Below, in pieces: positions 27,309 through 36,401 of a DNA stretch of 64,000 nucleotides. This DNA comes from Salinisphaera sp. T31B1 (GTDB lineage Bacteria; Pseudomonadota; Gammaproteobacteria; Nevskiales; Salinisphaeraceae), in the NCBI RefSeq assembly GCF_040361275.1, contig NZ_APNH01000005.1:1-64000 (forward strand). Reading direction: 5' to 3'. Each line of letters opens with the position of its first letter. Position 1 is the first letter of the stretch. Under the pieces are notes generated by a model. The model was not told the origin of the DNA. It saw only the letters and a list, made by a program, of their open reading frames with translations, and ran no database searches. Both the position numbers and the translations under genes were made by a program.

Positions 27309-28460
27309 ATGGATTTCAGTTACAGCGACGAGCAGCGCATGCTCAAGGACATGGTCGACCGCGTCGTGGCCGACCAGTACGACTTCGAGTCGCGCAACGC
27401 GATCGTCAATTCCGAGGCCGGCTTCTCGGCCGATGTGTGGAACCAGTTCGCCGAGCTCGGCCTGCTGGCAGTGCCGTTTTCCGAGGCCGCAGGCGGTTTC
27501 GATGGCGGCGGCGCCGAGCTGATGGTCGTGGCCGAGGGTTTCGGTCGTGGTCTGGTGGTCGAGCCGTATCTATCCAGCGTGGTGCTGGCCGGCACCTTCA
27601 TCGATGCCATTGCAGCCGACGAGCGCGCCGCCGAGCTCATCGAGCCGATCGTCTCGGGCCAGACACGCTATACGCTGGCCTGCTACGAGGCGGCCGGCCG
27701 CTACGATCCGTACTGGGTCGAGACAACCGCGCAGGCCACCGATGGCGGGTTCACGCTGAACGGCACCAAGGCCGTAGTGCTCAACGGCGACAGCGCCGAC
27801 CAGCTGATCGTGATCGCTCGTACGGCCGGCGAGACGGATTCGCCCGACGGGCTGAGCGCATTTGTCGTCGATGCAAACGCTGACGGCGTGACGCGTCGGG
27901 GCTATCCGACCATCGATGGACACCGTGCTGCCGACATCACGCTGGTCGATGTGACGGTGTCCGCCGAAGCGCTGCTTGGCGAGCCGGGCCAGGCCGCCTC
28001 TGCGCTGGAATACGCGATCGACCGCGGTATTGTAGCGCTGTGTTCGGAGGCCGCCGGGGCGATGGAAGTTGCCTGTGATCTGACCTTGCAGTATCTCAAG
28101 GATCGCAAGCAGTTCGGCGTGCCTATCGGCAGTTTCCAGGCGCTGCAGCACCGTATGGTGGATATGCGGATGGCGCTTGAAAAGGTCCGCTCGCTGACGC
28201 TGTGGGCGGCCTGCTCGCTGGAATCCCCCGAAGCCGAGCGGCGTCAGCGTCTGTCGGCGGCTAAGGCGATGGTCGGCAAGGCCGGTCGCAAGGTGGCCGA
28301 AGAGGCAATCCAGCTGTTCGGCGGCATGGGCATGATGGAAGAGTCGGCGATCTCGCACTATGCCAAGCGAATCGTGATGATCGACCACTATCTGGGCGAT
28401 CGCGAATATCACATGGCCAAGCTTCGTGATATGACCCTGGCTGGGCGCGACGCCGCCTGA
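27309..28460 (+). CDS. Acyl-CoA dehydrogenase, small (PimD-like) subunit
   Basis: A 383-residue diverged acyl-CoA dehydrogenase, 27 bases downstream of the PimC-like gene. It keeps the C-terminal helical domain (DRKQFGVPIGSFQALQHR near residue 265, and QLFGGMGMMEE near 337), but the middle substrate motif is degenerate, as in small subunits of PimCD-type enzymes. It probably completes the FAD site of the large subunit. Last gene of the operon; two hairpins follow, the second a strong terminator. Confidence 0.88.
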   Translation: MDFSYSDEQRMLKDMVDRVVADQYDFESRNAIVNSEAGFSADVWNQFAELGLLAVPFSEAAGGFDGGGAELMVVAEGFGRGLVVEPYLSSVVLAGTFIDAIAADERAAELIEPIVSGQTRYTLACYEAAGRYDPYWVETTAQATDGGFTLNGTKAVVLNGDSADQLIVIARTAGETDSPDGLSAFVVDANADGVTRRGYPTIDGHRAADITLVDVTVSAEALLGEPGQAASALEYAIDRGIVALCSEAAGAMEVACDLTLQYLKDRKQFGVPIGSFQALQHRMVDMRMALEKVRSLTLWAACSLESPEAERRQRLSAAKAMVGKAGRKVAEEAIQLFGGMGMMEESAISHYAKRIVMIDHYLGDREYHMAKLRDMTLAGRDAA

Positions 28461-28497
28461 CCCGGGCGCTTTCTAGGCGGCTTTGCGCGATCCCCTG

Positions 28498-28528
28498 ACG
28501 GCCGGCATCATTGCCGGCCGTTTTGTTT
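28498..28528 (+). terminator. Rho-independent terminator of the beta-oxidation operon
   Basis: Perfect nine-base stem ACGGCCGGC / GCCGGCCGT with loop ATCATT, followed by TTTGTTTGT. An additional hairpin GCCGCCT/AGGCGGC (28452-28481) overlaps the preceding stop codon. Confidence 0.88.
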
Positions 28529-28531
28529 GTG

Positions 28532-28548
28532 GCGCCGGCGACCGGCGC
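28532..28548 (+). other. Leader hairpin before ApbA-like reductase
   Basis: GCGCCGG-CGA-CCGGCGC, seven base pairs with a three-base loop, immediately after the terminator and about 10 bases before the ribosome binding site of the next gene. No T-run. It could stabilise the 5' end of that mRNA. Confidence 0.35.
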
Positions 28549-28567
28549 GGTGAGACAAGGAACCCCC

Positions 28568-29506
28568 ATGGCAGACAAACCCAGTATCGTCATCATCGGC
28601 GCCGGCGCGATCGGCAGTTTCTACGGCGCCATCCTCAAGCGCGCCGGCTGTGCGGTCAGCGTCGTGCTGCGCAGCGAATACGACGCCGTGCAGGACGCCG
28701 GCTTCGTCATCGACAGCCCGCTCGGGAACCTGTCGTATCGTCCGGATCGTATCTATCGCGACGGTGAGACGCCCGACCAGGCGCCCGATTACGTGATCTG
28801 TTGCGTGAAGGTGCTGCCCGGCATCGACCGCGCTCGGCTGCTGTCACCCTGGGTCGGTGAGGGCACCCGTATCGTGCTGATCGAAAACGGAATCGATATC
28901 GAGCCCGAGATTGCACGGGCGTTTCCCGAGCAGGCGCTGATCAGCTGCCTGGCCTTCATTGCGGTCAGCCGCACCGCCCCCGGCAAGATCGAGCACAAGG
29001 CCTTCGGCCAACTCACCATGGGCGCATGGCCACAAGGGGTCAGCGACGACTGTCGCACGCTCGAAGCCCTGTTCGTCGAAGGCGGTATCCATATCAAGCT
29101 GGCCGAGCAGGTCGTGGGGGAGCGCTGGCGCAAGAGCCTGTGGAACACGCCGTTCAACCCGCTGTCCGTGCTGGCCGGCGGCGCGGATACGGTGACGCTT
29201 CTCGACAGTCCCGGCGGTGAACGGCTGGCACGCGAGATGATGGCCGAGGTCGTGGCGGTGGCGGCCGCCGACGGCCATGCGTTGCCTGAAGACGCCATCG
29301 ACAAGAACATCGCCGGCACGCGCAAGATGCCGGCCTACCGCAACAGCATGGCACTGGATTATCTGGCCGGTCGGCCGATGGAGATCGAGGCGATCCTGGG
29401 CAACGTGGTGGCTCTGGCTGAACGCCATGGGGTCGATGTACCCAGGCTTCGGACCATGCATGTCGCTTTGACGATGCGTGACGTTCAGGCCGCCAAGGAC
29501 AGCTGA
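28568..29506 (+). CDS. 2-dehydropantoate 2-reductase family protein (ApbA/PanE-like)
   Basis: A 312-residue ketopantoate-reductase-fold protein using NADPH. GAGAIGS at residues 11-17 is the dinucleotide loop, ENGID at 106-110 corresponds to the family NG motif, and Lys189 and Asn193 in RWRKSLWNTPFNPLS match the catalytic Lys and Asn of PanE. It may make pantoate for CoA synthesis or reduce another 2-oxo acid, as many ApbA paralogues do. No other pan gene is adjacent. The start follows AAGGA by six bases. Confidence 0.85.
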   Translation: MADKPSIVIIGAGAIGSFYGAILKRAGCAVSVVLRSEYDAVQDAGFVIDSPLGNLSYRPDRIYRDGETPDQAPDYVICCVKVLPGIDRARLLSPWVGEGTRIVLIENGIDIEPEIARAFPEQALISCLAFIAVSRTAPGKIEHKAFGQLTMGAWPQGVSDDCRTLEALFVEGGIHIKLAEQVVGERWRKSLWNTPFNPLSVLAGGADTVTLLDSPGGERLAREMMAEVVAVAAADGHALPEDAIDKNIAGTRKMPAYRNSMALDYLAGRPMEIEAILGNVVALAERHGVDVPRLRTMHVALTMRDVQAAKDS

Positions 29507-29548
29507 TCGCATCGCGCGCGGAAATATCCGGGCGACAGGGGCAGGAGA

Positions 29549-29590
29549 CATCGCTATTACTGTTTTGCGACGTTATGCTGCCTAGCGATG
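29549..29590. repeat. Inverted repeat CATCGCTA...TAGCGATG
   Basis: Perfect eight-base arms (29549-29556 and 29583-29590) separated by 26 bases, directly upstream of the deacetylase ribosome binding site. It could be a bipartite operator or a long-loop mRNA hairpin. Confidence 0.3.
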
Positions 29591-29609
29591 CTTCCAGGAG
29601 ACTCGAGCT

Positions 29610-30722
29610 GTGGTAGGCGATAGAGACGTACTGGTGATCTATGACGAGCGGGTGCTGCTGCACCGGCCCGAGGCCGAAGAGCCCTTTCTGCCGGGCCGCA
29701 TGGAAAAGCGGATCCGCAGCATTCTGGACGGACTGGGCCTGAGTGCCGAGGCCAAGTGGAGCTATCCGGAGCATCCCGGCCGGGTGACGGCCGTGGCCGA
29801 CCTGCTGCGTGCCGAGCCGGTCGCCGGCGTACGTATGGCCACGGGTCAGGCGGCCACGCGCGAGCAGTTGGCGCGTGTGCATACCGTGTCATACCTCGAA
29901 AGCCTGTACGAGCTCGAGGGCAAGCAGGCCTGGCTGGACGTGGATACCACCGCAGTCTCGGCGGGCAGCCTGGATGCCGCCGAGGTGGCCGCCGGCTCGG
30001 CGATCGCCGCCGTGGATGCCGTGTTCGACGGGAGTGCCCGATCGGCATTCGTGATCAGCCGGCCGCCCGGCCACCACGCCAACGCGGTGCGCGCGCGGGG
30101 TTTCTGTCTGTTCAACAACATTGCGGTGGCGGCTGCCCACGCCCAGTTCCAGTGGGATATCGAGCGCGTGCTGATCATCGACTGGGATGCCCATCATGGC
30201 AACGGCACGCAGGATATATTCGCCGCCGATCCGAGCGTCATGTTCTTCGATACGCATCGGGCCGCACCGTTCTACCCCGGTACCGGCAGCATGGAGGAGA
30301 TCGGCGAGGGCCTGGGCGAAGGCACCACCGTGAATGTGCCGCTGCCCGAGGATGCCGGCGATCTGGCACTGGTCGCGGCGTTCGAGAATATCCTCGTGCC
30401 GGCCGTGGAATGGTTCAAACCCGAGCTGATCCTGGTCTCCGCCGGCATGGACGCGCATCGCAACGAACTGTGTCTGCAGATGAGTTACGACGGCTACAGT
30501 GCGCTGACCGGCATCGTCCAGCGTCTGGCCGACAAATACTGTGATGGGCGTCTGGTGATGGCCCTGGAAGGCGGCTATAACCCGGATACGCTAGCCAAGT
30601 GCACGCGGCGCGTGCTCGAAGTCATGGCCGGTGGCGAGCCGGCGGTTCCGCGCGAGCCCGGCATGGAAGAGGTCGCCGAGATCGCCGAATTCCATCAGTC
30701 TGCGTTTGCGGATATGGAATGA
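29610..30722 (+). CDS. Histone deacetylase-family amidohydrolase (acetylpolyamine/acyl-lysine deacetylase type)
   Basis: A 370-residue zinc deacetylase of the arginase-deacetylase fold. The active site is complete: PGHHA with His155 and His156, DWDAHHGNGT with Asp193 and His195, and Asp281 in SAGMDAH as zinc ligands, then GGYN. Bacterial members act on acetylpolyamines or acetyl-lysine. The start is GTG 29610, with AGGAG nine bases upstream. Its stop codon overlaps the start of a GNAT acetyltransferase (ATGA), so an acetyl-removing and an acetyl-adding enzyme are translationally coupled. Confidence 0.9.
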   Translation: MVGDRDVLVIYDERVLLHRPEAEEPFLPGRMEKRIRSILDGLGLSAEAKWSYPEHPGRVTAVADLLRAEPVAGVRMATGQAATREQLARVHTVSYLESLYELEGKQAWLDVDTTAVSAGSLDAAEVAAGSAIAAVDAVFDGSARSAFVISRPPGHHANAVRARGFCLFNNIAVAAAHAQFQWDIERVLIIDWDAHHGNGTQDIFAADPSVMFFDTHRAAPFYPGTGSMEEIGEGLGEGTTVNVPLPEDAGDLALVAAFENILVPAVEWFKPELILVSAGMDAHRNELCLQMSYDGYSALTGIVQRLADKYCDGRLVMALEGGYNPDTLAKCTRRVLEVMAGGEPAVPREPGMEEVAEIAEFHQSAFADME

Positions 30723-31192
30723 GCCCGCGCGAACGCGATGAGCCGGCGGATACCGGGCCGGTCCTCGCGCTGGCTCCGGTGACCCAGCGGAACTGGCAGC
30801 ACTGTATTCATCTGCAGCTGGCACCGGACCAGACCCACCGGCTGGCCTCCAACCTGTATTCGCTGGCCGAAGCCTATGTCGAGCCAAGGTGTACGCCGCG
30901 CGCGATCTATGCCGACGCGCAGATGATCGGCTTTGTCATGTACGAGTTCTACGAGCACAGCGGCGCGTTCAGTATTCCGCGCTTCATGATCGATGTCCGC
31001 TGGCAAGGCTACGGCTATGGCCGCCGTGCGATGCGTCTGATCGTGGATACGCTCAAGAGCGAACGGCCCGATGCGCCCATTCTGATCAGCCTCACTCCGG
31101 ACAACATCGCCGCACGCCGACTCTATGAAGCGGTCGGCTTCGAGGATACCGGCCGGCACAGCCACGGCGAGGACGTGCTGCGCCACCCCTGA
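30719..31192 (+). CDS. GNAT N-acetyltransferase, polyamine acetyltransferase-like
   Basis: A 157-residue GNAT protein. The N-terminal LAPVTQRNWQHCIHLQ and SNLYSLAEAYVEP segments resemble BltD/SpeG-like diamine and polyamine acetyltransferases, and the acetyl-CoA loop is VRWQGYGYGRRA near residues 93-104. It overlaps the deacetylase gene by four bases. A polyamine substrate would make sense of the pairing: one enzyme acetylates, the other deacetylates. That is inference; peptide or small-amine substrates are alternatives. Confidence 0.82.
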   Translation: MSPRERDEPADTGPVLALAPVTQRNWQHCIHLQLAPDQTHRLASNLYSLAEAYVEPRCTPRAIYADAQMIGFVMYEFYEHSGAFSIPRFMIDVRWQGYGYGRRAMRLIVDTLKSERPDAPILISLTPDNIAARRLYEAVGFEDTGRHSHGEDVLRHP

Positions 31193-31384
31193 TCTGTCAG
31201 AACGGGGGCAGAGCGCTGATGGCTCGACTGCGCGGTTCGGGCAGGGCACGACGCGCGCCCAGGCGGCATGTGGCCCGCGCGTGTGTCGCTAGGGTCAGGG
31301 GTGGAGCGCACGCCGCGCCAGGGCGCCAGCGATCGAAAAACGAAGTTCTACCGGATAACAATCCATTGCGTTCGAGGGTAAGAG

Positions 31385-32989
31385 ATGGGGAATTATGTCG
31401 CCACGATGGCCGTCCATGCACCGCGGGTTGTCGACGAGCCGTTCGTGGGCATGGGCGAGCAGATCCAGCGCCTCGCCCGAAGCCAGCCGAACCGCGTGGC
31501 GCTCATCGATGCCGGCGCCGAGATATCGTGGGCGGCGCTGGTCGCTCGGGCCAACCGTATCGCCAACCGCCTGCGCGAGGCCGGGATGACGGTCGGCGAC
31601 ATGGTCGCCGGGCTATCGGAGAACAGCGCCGATTACATCGCTTTGTATCTGGGCGTGCTGACTGCCGGCGGGTGCATGGTGCCGTTGTCCGGCATGGCCA
31701 GCGGCGACGCGCTGGCGCTGATGATCAACGACTGTGACGCGGAATTCCTGTTCGTATCGGCACACAATGCGCCGCTGCTGGCCGAGGTGGGAGACCGCCT
31801 GAGCCGTATTCCGCCGGCGGCGCGCATCGGCCTCGACGAGCCGTTGCCCGACAGTGGCCTGAATCTGGACAGCTGGCTGGGCGATATAGACGATACCGCA
31901 TCGCCAGCGGCGGTGACTCCGGACGATCCGTTCAATCTCATATACAGCTCCGGGACCACCGGCACGCCGAAAGGCATTCTGCACGACCATCGGTTTCGCT
32001 ACCGGCAGCTGTCTCGGATGGGCGCCTACGGGCTGGGCGCCGGTGCGATCAATCTCGTGTCCACGCCGCTGTATTCCAACACCACTTTGGTGTCGGCGCT
32101 GGCCACGCTGTTTCATGGCGGTACGCTCGTGCTCATGGCCCGGTTCGAGACGAGCCGGTTCCTGGCGCTGTCCGAACGGTACCGCGTGACCCATGCGATT
32201 CTGGTGCCGGTACAGTTCCAGCGCCTGCTGGACGATCCCGAGTTCGACCGGTTCGACCTGTCGAGCTTCGAACTCAAGCTGTCCACCGGAGCGCCCCTAC
32301 ACAGCGAACTCATCGGCCGCGTCATGGCGCGCTGGCCTGGCAACCTGCGCGAGCTGTACGGGCTGACCGAAGGCGGTATCAATGCCAGCCTGGATTGCGC
32401 TGCTTATCCCGACAAATGGGATACCGTCGGCCAGCCGACGGCCGGGGCCGAGATCCGCGTGATCGACGAGCACGGCCGGCCGCTGGCACGCGGCGAGGTC
32501 GGCGAACTGGTCGGCCGCGCGCCGAGCATGATGCGCGGCTACTATCATCGTGAAGCCGAGACAGCGGCGATGTTGTGGACGAGTCCGGAAGGCTCGGTGT
32601 TCTATCGCAGCGGGGATATCGGCCGCGTCGACGAGGACGGCTTCGTGCACATACTCGGTCGGCGCAAGGACGTGATCGTCTCGGGCGGATTCAACATCTA
32701 TGCGGTGGATATCGAGGACCTGCTCGGCCAGCACCCCTCGGTGGCCGATGTGGCCGTGATCGGCATTCCCAGCTCGCGCTGGGGCGAAACACCGCTGGCG
32801 TTGGTCGTGTTGCGACCGGGGGCGACCGCAGGCTGCGAGGAACTGCTCGCCTGGGCCAACGACCGACTCGGAAAGACTCAGCGGCTGGCCGGCGTCGAGT
32901 ACCGTGACGCGTTAGCGCGCAGCGCGGTAGGCAAGATTCTCAAACGCGAGCTGCGCGCACCGTATTGGTCCGACGACGAGCCGACCTGA
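31385..32989 (+). CDS. Acyl-CoA synthetase (AMP-forming), second copy
   Basis: A 534-residue ANL-family ligase. The A3 loop YSSGTTGTPKG is at residues 187-197, A5 ELYGLTEGG near 320-328, A8 GRRKDVIVSGGFNIYA near 423-438, and catalytic Lys517 lies in SAVGKILKR. It activates an unidentified carboxylic acid to a CoA thioester. GAGGG precedes the ATG by about six bases. It stands alone between the deacetylase pair and a DUF2256 gene. A weak AAAC/GTTC-like sequence near 31337 is too degenerate to call as an operator. Confidence 0.9.
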   Translation: MGNYVATMAVHAPRVVDEPFVGMGEQIQRLARSQPNRVALIDAGAEISWAALVARANRIANRLREAGMTVGDMVAGLSENSADYIALYLGVLTAGGCMVPLSGMASGDALALMINDCDAEFLFVSAHNAPLLAEVGDRLSRIPPAARIGLDEPLPDSGLNLDSWLGDIDDTASPAAVTPDDPFNLIYSSGTTGTPKGILHDHRFRYRQLSRMGAYGLGAGAINLVSTPLYSNTTLVSALATLFHGGTLVLMARFETSRFLALSERYRVTHAILVPVQFQRLLDDPEFDRFDLSSFELKLSTGAPLHSELIGRVMARWPGNLRELYGLTEGGINASLDCAAYPDKWDTVGQPTAGAEIRVIDEHGRPLARGEVGELVGRAPSMMRGYYHREAETAAMLWTSPEGSVFYRSGDIGRVDEDGFVHILGRRKDVIVSGGFNIYAVDIEDLLGQHPSVADVAVIGIPSSRWGETPLALVVLRPGATAGCEELLAWANDRLGKTQRLAGVEYRDALARSAVGKILKRELRAPYWSDDEPT

Positions 32990-33067
32990 TCGCAGACAAG
33001 CATCCGGCGCGCCGGGACGCTGCGTAGGCCGGTGACCCCTTCTATTTGGAAGCCGCCCGTGGCCCGC

Positions 33068-33226
33068 ATGCGTAAAAAGGCCGATCTGCCGGAAAAACCA
33101 TGCCTGTATTGCGGGCGGCCGTTCACCTGGCGGCGCAAATGGGCCCGCGACTGGCACGCGGTACGCTATTGCAGCAAAGCCTGTCGCGCCGCGGCCAGGC
33201 GCGCTGCCCACCGAGCCGGATCCTAG
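33068..33226 (+). CDS. DUF2256 zinc-ribbon small protein
   Basis: A 52-residue basic protein with paired Cys12/Cys15 and Cys35/Cys39 in [14 protein letters not shown] and YCSKACR, the whole-length signature of DUF2256. The fold is presumably a zinc ribbon, but the function is unknown. The start at ATG 33068 ([12 protein letters not shown]) matches family N-termini; an upstream in-frame GTG at 33032 would add 12 residues without homology. In other bacteria DUF2256 often lies beside cryptochrome/photolyase genes; none is here. Confidence 0.85.
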   Translation: MRKKADLPEKPCLYCGRPFTWRRKWARDWHAVRYCSKACRAAARRAAHRAGS

Positions 33227-33837
33227 CCCCCCGGAGACGTTTTTGAACGCCCACGGCGGCCTGGTATCGCTCGCCCAGTTCGGTTGCCGGCCCCGCGCGA
33301 CTGATCGAACATGCCGGTTTCGTCATCGGTTCGGGCTTCACCGGACACATCGGGGCGGTGTGCATGCCCCGGGCGGCTTGTTGCAGACGGCGCCGGGGTT
33401 GGCCTGTCCTTTTCTGAGGCCGACCGATGGCGTCAGATAAGGGCGCTGATACCCACTGCAAGTGGCCGAGCATGCCGGCACTATCATCGGATGTGTCCGC
33501 CTGAATGCGGCCCGGCAGGGCCAGCGGGTTGATCACGCCGTGCGGGCCGCCAGATGGTCACGGCCTGATTTCGCCGCATCGGCTCGTTCGCTGTTATGCG
33601 CGGTTAGGCCGATCGCGCCCCATTTGGCATGTCGCGCAATAGCGGCGCGAGTTCCCTGGGGCTCGAATCGACGGGTAGGGGATGGGACTACTCGCCGGGT
33701 CCGAGAACGACTATATCCCGGCCACACACAGCGCATCTGCCCGCATTGGCCTGCGCGCTGCGCGCGGTTGGGTGCGGTGACGAGATGTCGGTAGAGGCCG
33801 GGCGAGGCGGCCCGAGCGGCTGCCTCGCCCCGGTTGG
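33227..33837. other. Gene-free region
   Basis: 611 bases with no frame showing a ribosome binding site, recognisable domain or convincing coding character on either strand. It lies downstream of both the DUF2256 gene and the convergent AGCS gene, so it is not needed as promoter for either. It may be the remnant of a decayed gene, but I could not identify the parent. Confidence 0.5.
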
Positions 33838-35283
33838 CTAGTTGCCTTCGCGTTCGGCGGCGACGTCCTTGTTCCAGATCGTTTCGTCGATCTTGCCGGC
33901 AAGCTCCGGATACTGCTTGACCCGGAACAGTGGCTCGACGCCCTGACGGCGCTGCTCGAAATAATCCCGGGTGAGGGTGATGACCGTTTTCGACAGGATC
34001 AGGATGGCCACCAGGTTGATCACAGCCATGGTCGCCATAGTTGCGTCTGCGAAGTTGAACACGGTCTGTACTGGTTGAATCGCACCCCATATGACCATTG
34101 CCAGCGCCCCGATCTTGAGCACGGTCAGGGAACTACGCTGGCCCAGTCCCAGAAACTCCATTGCGTTTTCGGCATAGGAATAGTTGCCCAGAATCGAGGT
34201 GAAGGCGAAAAAGAAGATCGCTACCGCGGCGAATATGGGCCCGGCGGTGCCGATATGGGCACTGAGCGCGTTCTGAGTCAGCTCCATGCCGGTGACGCCA
34301 TCCGGGCCGTAATCGACAGCACCAGAGAGCAGAATCATCAGCGCGGTGGCAGTACAGATCAGCAGCGTGTCGATGAATACGCCCAGACCCTGTACCAGCC
34401 CCTGGCTGGATGGGTGATGCGGATCCGGGACCGCCACGGCCGCGATGTTCGGCGCCGAGCCCATGCCGGCTTCATTCGAGAACATGCCCCGCTTCACGCC
34501 GTTGAGCAGCGTGGCCATGATGCCGCCGGTAAAGCCGGAAGCGGCTTCGTTGAAGCCGAACGCCGACTTGACGATGAGTGCGAGTACGCCGGGAACTTCG
34601 GTGATGTGAATCGCGACCACGTACAGCGCCAAAAGAAGATAGACACCGGCCATCACCGGCACCACTTTCTCGGCGACGTTGGCGATGGAACGGATGCCGC
34701 CGAACATCACCACGCCGGCAATCACGGCCACTACGATGCCGGTGGCCAGCTTGGGTACGGAGAACGCCGATTCCATGGCGTCCGCGATCGAGTTGGACTG
34801 GACCGCCGAGAACACCAGCCCGAACGTGGCCAGCAGGCAGATCGAGAACGCGATGCCCATGGCGCGCGAGCCGATGCCTTTCTGCATGTAGAAGGCCGGG
34901 CCGCCGCGGTACTGGGAGTCGGCGTTGCGCACCTTGTACAGCTGCGCCAGCGTGGACTCCGAGTAGGCCGTGGCGATACCCACGAGCGCGACCATCCACA
35001 TCCAGAACACTGCGCCCGGGCCACCGAGGTAGATCGCCACGGCCACGCCGGCCAGGTTCCCCGTGCCGACCCGCGACGCCAGGCTGACGGTCAACGCCTG
35101 CACCGGAGAGATGCCGTTATCGGTCGCCCCCCGTGAGCCGATGATGACCCGGAAGAACTCGGTGACATGCCGGAACTGGATAAAACCCAGCCGGAACGTG
35201 AAGAACACGCCCGTGGCGAGCAGACCGTATACCAGGACATAGCCCCAGAGCAGGCTATTGACGAAATCGATGATCGCGGACAT
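33838..35283 (-). CDS. Sodium:alanine/glycine symporter (AGCS family)
   Basis: A 481-residue polytopic membrane protein with about ten helices. Conserved AGCS segments include SLASRVGTGNLAGVAVAI near residues 65-82, GGPAFYMQKGIG near 125-136, and MFSNEAGMGSAPNIAA near 270-285. It imports alanine or glycine with sodium, consistent with life in salt. The start at 35283 (MSAIIDFVNS) follows AAGGGGGA; 20 further in-frame residues upstream lack a ribosome binding site and do not resemble the family. Confidence 0.93.
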   Translation of the reverse strand: MSAIIDFVNSLLWGYVLVYGLLATGVFFTFRLGFIQFRHVTEFFRVIIGSRGATDNGISPVQALTVSLASRVGTGNLAGVAVAIYLGGPGAVFWMWMVALVGIATAYSESTLAQLYKVRNADSQYRGGPAFYMQKGIGSRAMGIAFSICLLATFGLVFSAVQSNSIADAMESAFSVPKLATGIVVAVIAGVVMFGGIRSIANVAEKVVPVMAGVYLLLALYVVAIHITEVPGVLALIVKSAFGFNEAASGFTGGIMATLLNGVKRGMFSNEAGMGSAPNIAAVAVPDPHHPSSQGLVQGLGVFIDTLLICTATALMILLSGAVDYGPDGVTGMELTQNALSAHIGTAGPIFAAVAIFFFAFTSILGNYSYAENAMEFLGLGQRSSLTVLKIGALAMVIWGAIQPVQTVFNFADATMATMAVINLVAILILSKTVITLTRDYFEQRRQGVEPLFRVKQYPELAGKIDETIWNKDVAAEREGN

Positions 35284-35666
35284 CACATCCCCCTTGAAGA
35301 TGGCCGCGCGGGTATGCGGCCGATATGCGTGGCCCGATGGCACACAACCCTGTCGACTATCGGCCCTGCTCGTCGGGGCCGCTACGCGACCATCGGCTGA
35401 TAGAACAGGCTCTGCCTGTGTACAGCAAGAAAGAGGCCAGCTGCCCGCGGGCCGTGCCCAGACCAGACCGATCCAGATAGAGCCTGCGGCCGAAGCCGGT
35501 CGGTGTCGATGCCTGGCGTTCGTGCCGGGGCGCAGCCTAGCGTGCGGGCGATATCCGACTGCCCGGCCGGTCCCGAACTCGACCGGCCCTCGGGTCAGCT
35601 CGGCGCGGCCTCCGAACGCACCCGAGCCGGCTTACCCGCGGCGCGCAGAGCTGCCGGGCCGGGGCG
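35284..35666. other. Intergenic region between AGCS and OsmC-like genes
   Basis: 383 bases with no supportable gene. It must contain the promoter for the leftward AGCS gene; no strong -35/-10 pair is obvious. The sequence is GC-rich throughout. Confidence 0.45.
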
Positions 35667-36167
35667 CTAGGCGCGGCGCACGCTCAAGCTGGGTGGCTGG
35701 CTGATTGTCTGCAGCACCACGCAATAGCGCTCGGTCAGCTTGAGCAGGGTTGCGATCTGGTCGTTGTCTGCGTCGGTGTCCAGCGCGAAGCTCAGTGCGA
35801 TGGACTTGAACCCTACCGGCACGGTCCTGTCGACGCCGAGCGTGCCCCGGAAATCCAGAGTGCCTTCGGCATGGATGTCCGCATCGCGCAATTCGATACC
35901 CATCGAGGTAGCGACGGCGTTGAGGGTGACCCCGGCACAGGCCACCAGTGCTTCGAGCAGCATATCGCCCGAGCACAGGCTCCGGCCATCGCCGCCACTG
36001 GCCGGATGCAGTCCCGCCTGGGCCATGGCCTGGCCGGTCTGTACGCGGCAGGTTACGCCTTCAGCGAGGCGCCCGCTCGCGCTGAGCGTGACCGTGGCCG
36101 CGTCGGGCTCCTCGCGATAACGGGCTTTCAAGGGGGCCTGGGCGGCCTTGAGGTCTTCACCACGCAT
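35667..36167 (-). CDS. OsmC/Ohr-family protein
   Basis: A 166-residue OsmC-fold protein. The two redox Cys are Cys77 (LVACAGVTLNA) and Cys149 (TERYCVVLQ), the pattern of OsmC/YhfA-type thiol peroxidases that reduce organic hydroperoxides or act on thioester-like substrates. The start at 36167 follows GAGGAG five bases upstream. Single gene. A second family member is at 63175-63600, and an OhrR-like regulator is at 44908-45360; none is adjacent to another. Confidence 0.85.
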   Translation of the reverse strand: MRGEDLKAAQAPLKARYREEPDAATVTLSASGRLAEGVTCRVQTGQAMAQAGLHPASGGDGRSLCSGDMLLEALVACAGVTLNAVATSMGIELRDADIHAEGTLDFRGTLGVDRTVPVGFKSIALSFALDTDADNDQIATLLKLTERYCVVLQTISQPPSLSVRRA

Positions 36168-36401
36168 GACGGTCTCCTCGATGGTCCTGCTCCGATCAGC
36201 CGGTTTTCCTGGCCACGATTCCGATACTAGCCCGACACCCGATCCATCCGCCAAGCCTGAGTCGTCGACGCGCGACAACGACGCCGGCCGGAGGACGATC
36301 GCCTGCCGGTCAGCCGGGTTACCGTGGCCGGGTGATCGCGTAGGATAGTGCGGCTGCCGTCCATCGGGGACGGCTGTGCGTCGGTTTCCAAGAGAGTGCC
36401 C

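Noticed and set aside
31337-31349. AAAAC-GAA-GTTCT upstream of the second acyl-CoA ligase as another operator copy
   Set aside because: The right half differs at two positions from GTTTC, too weak to separate from chance.
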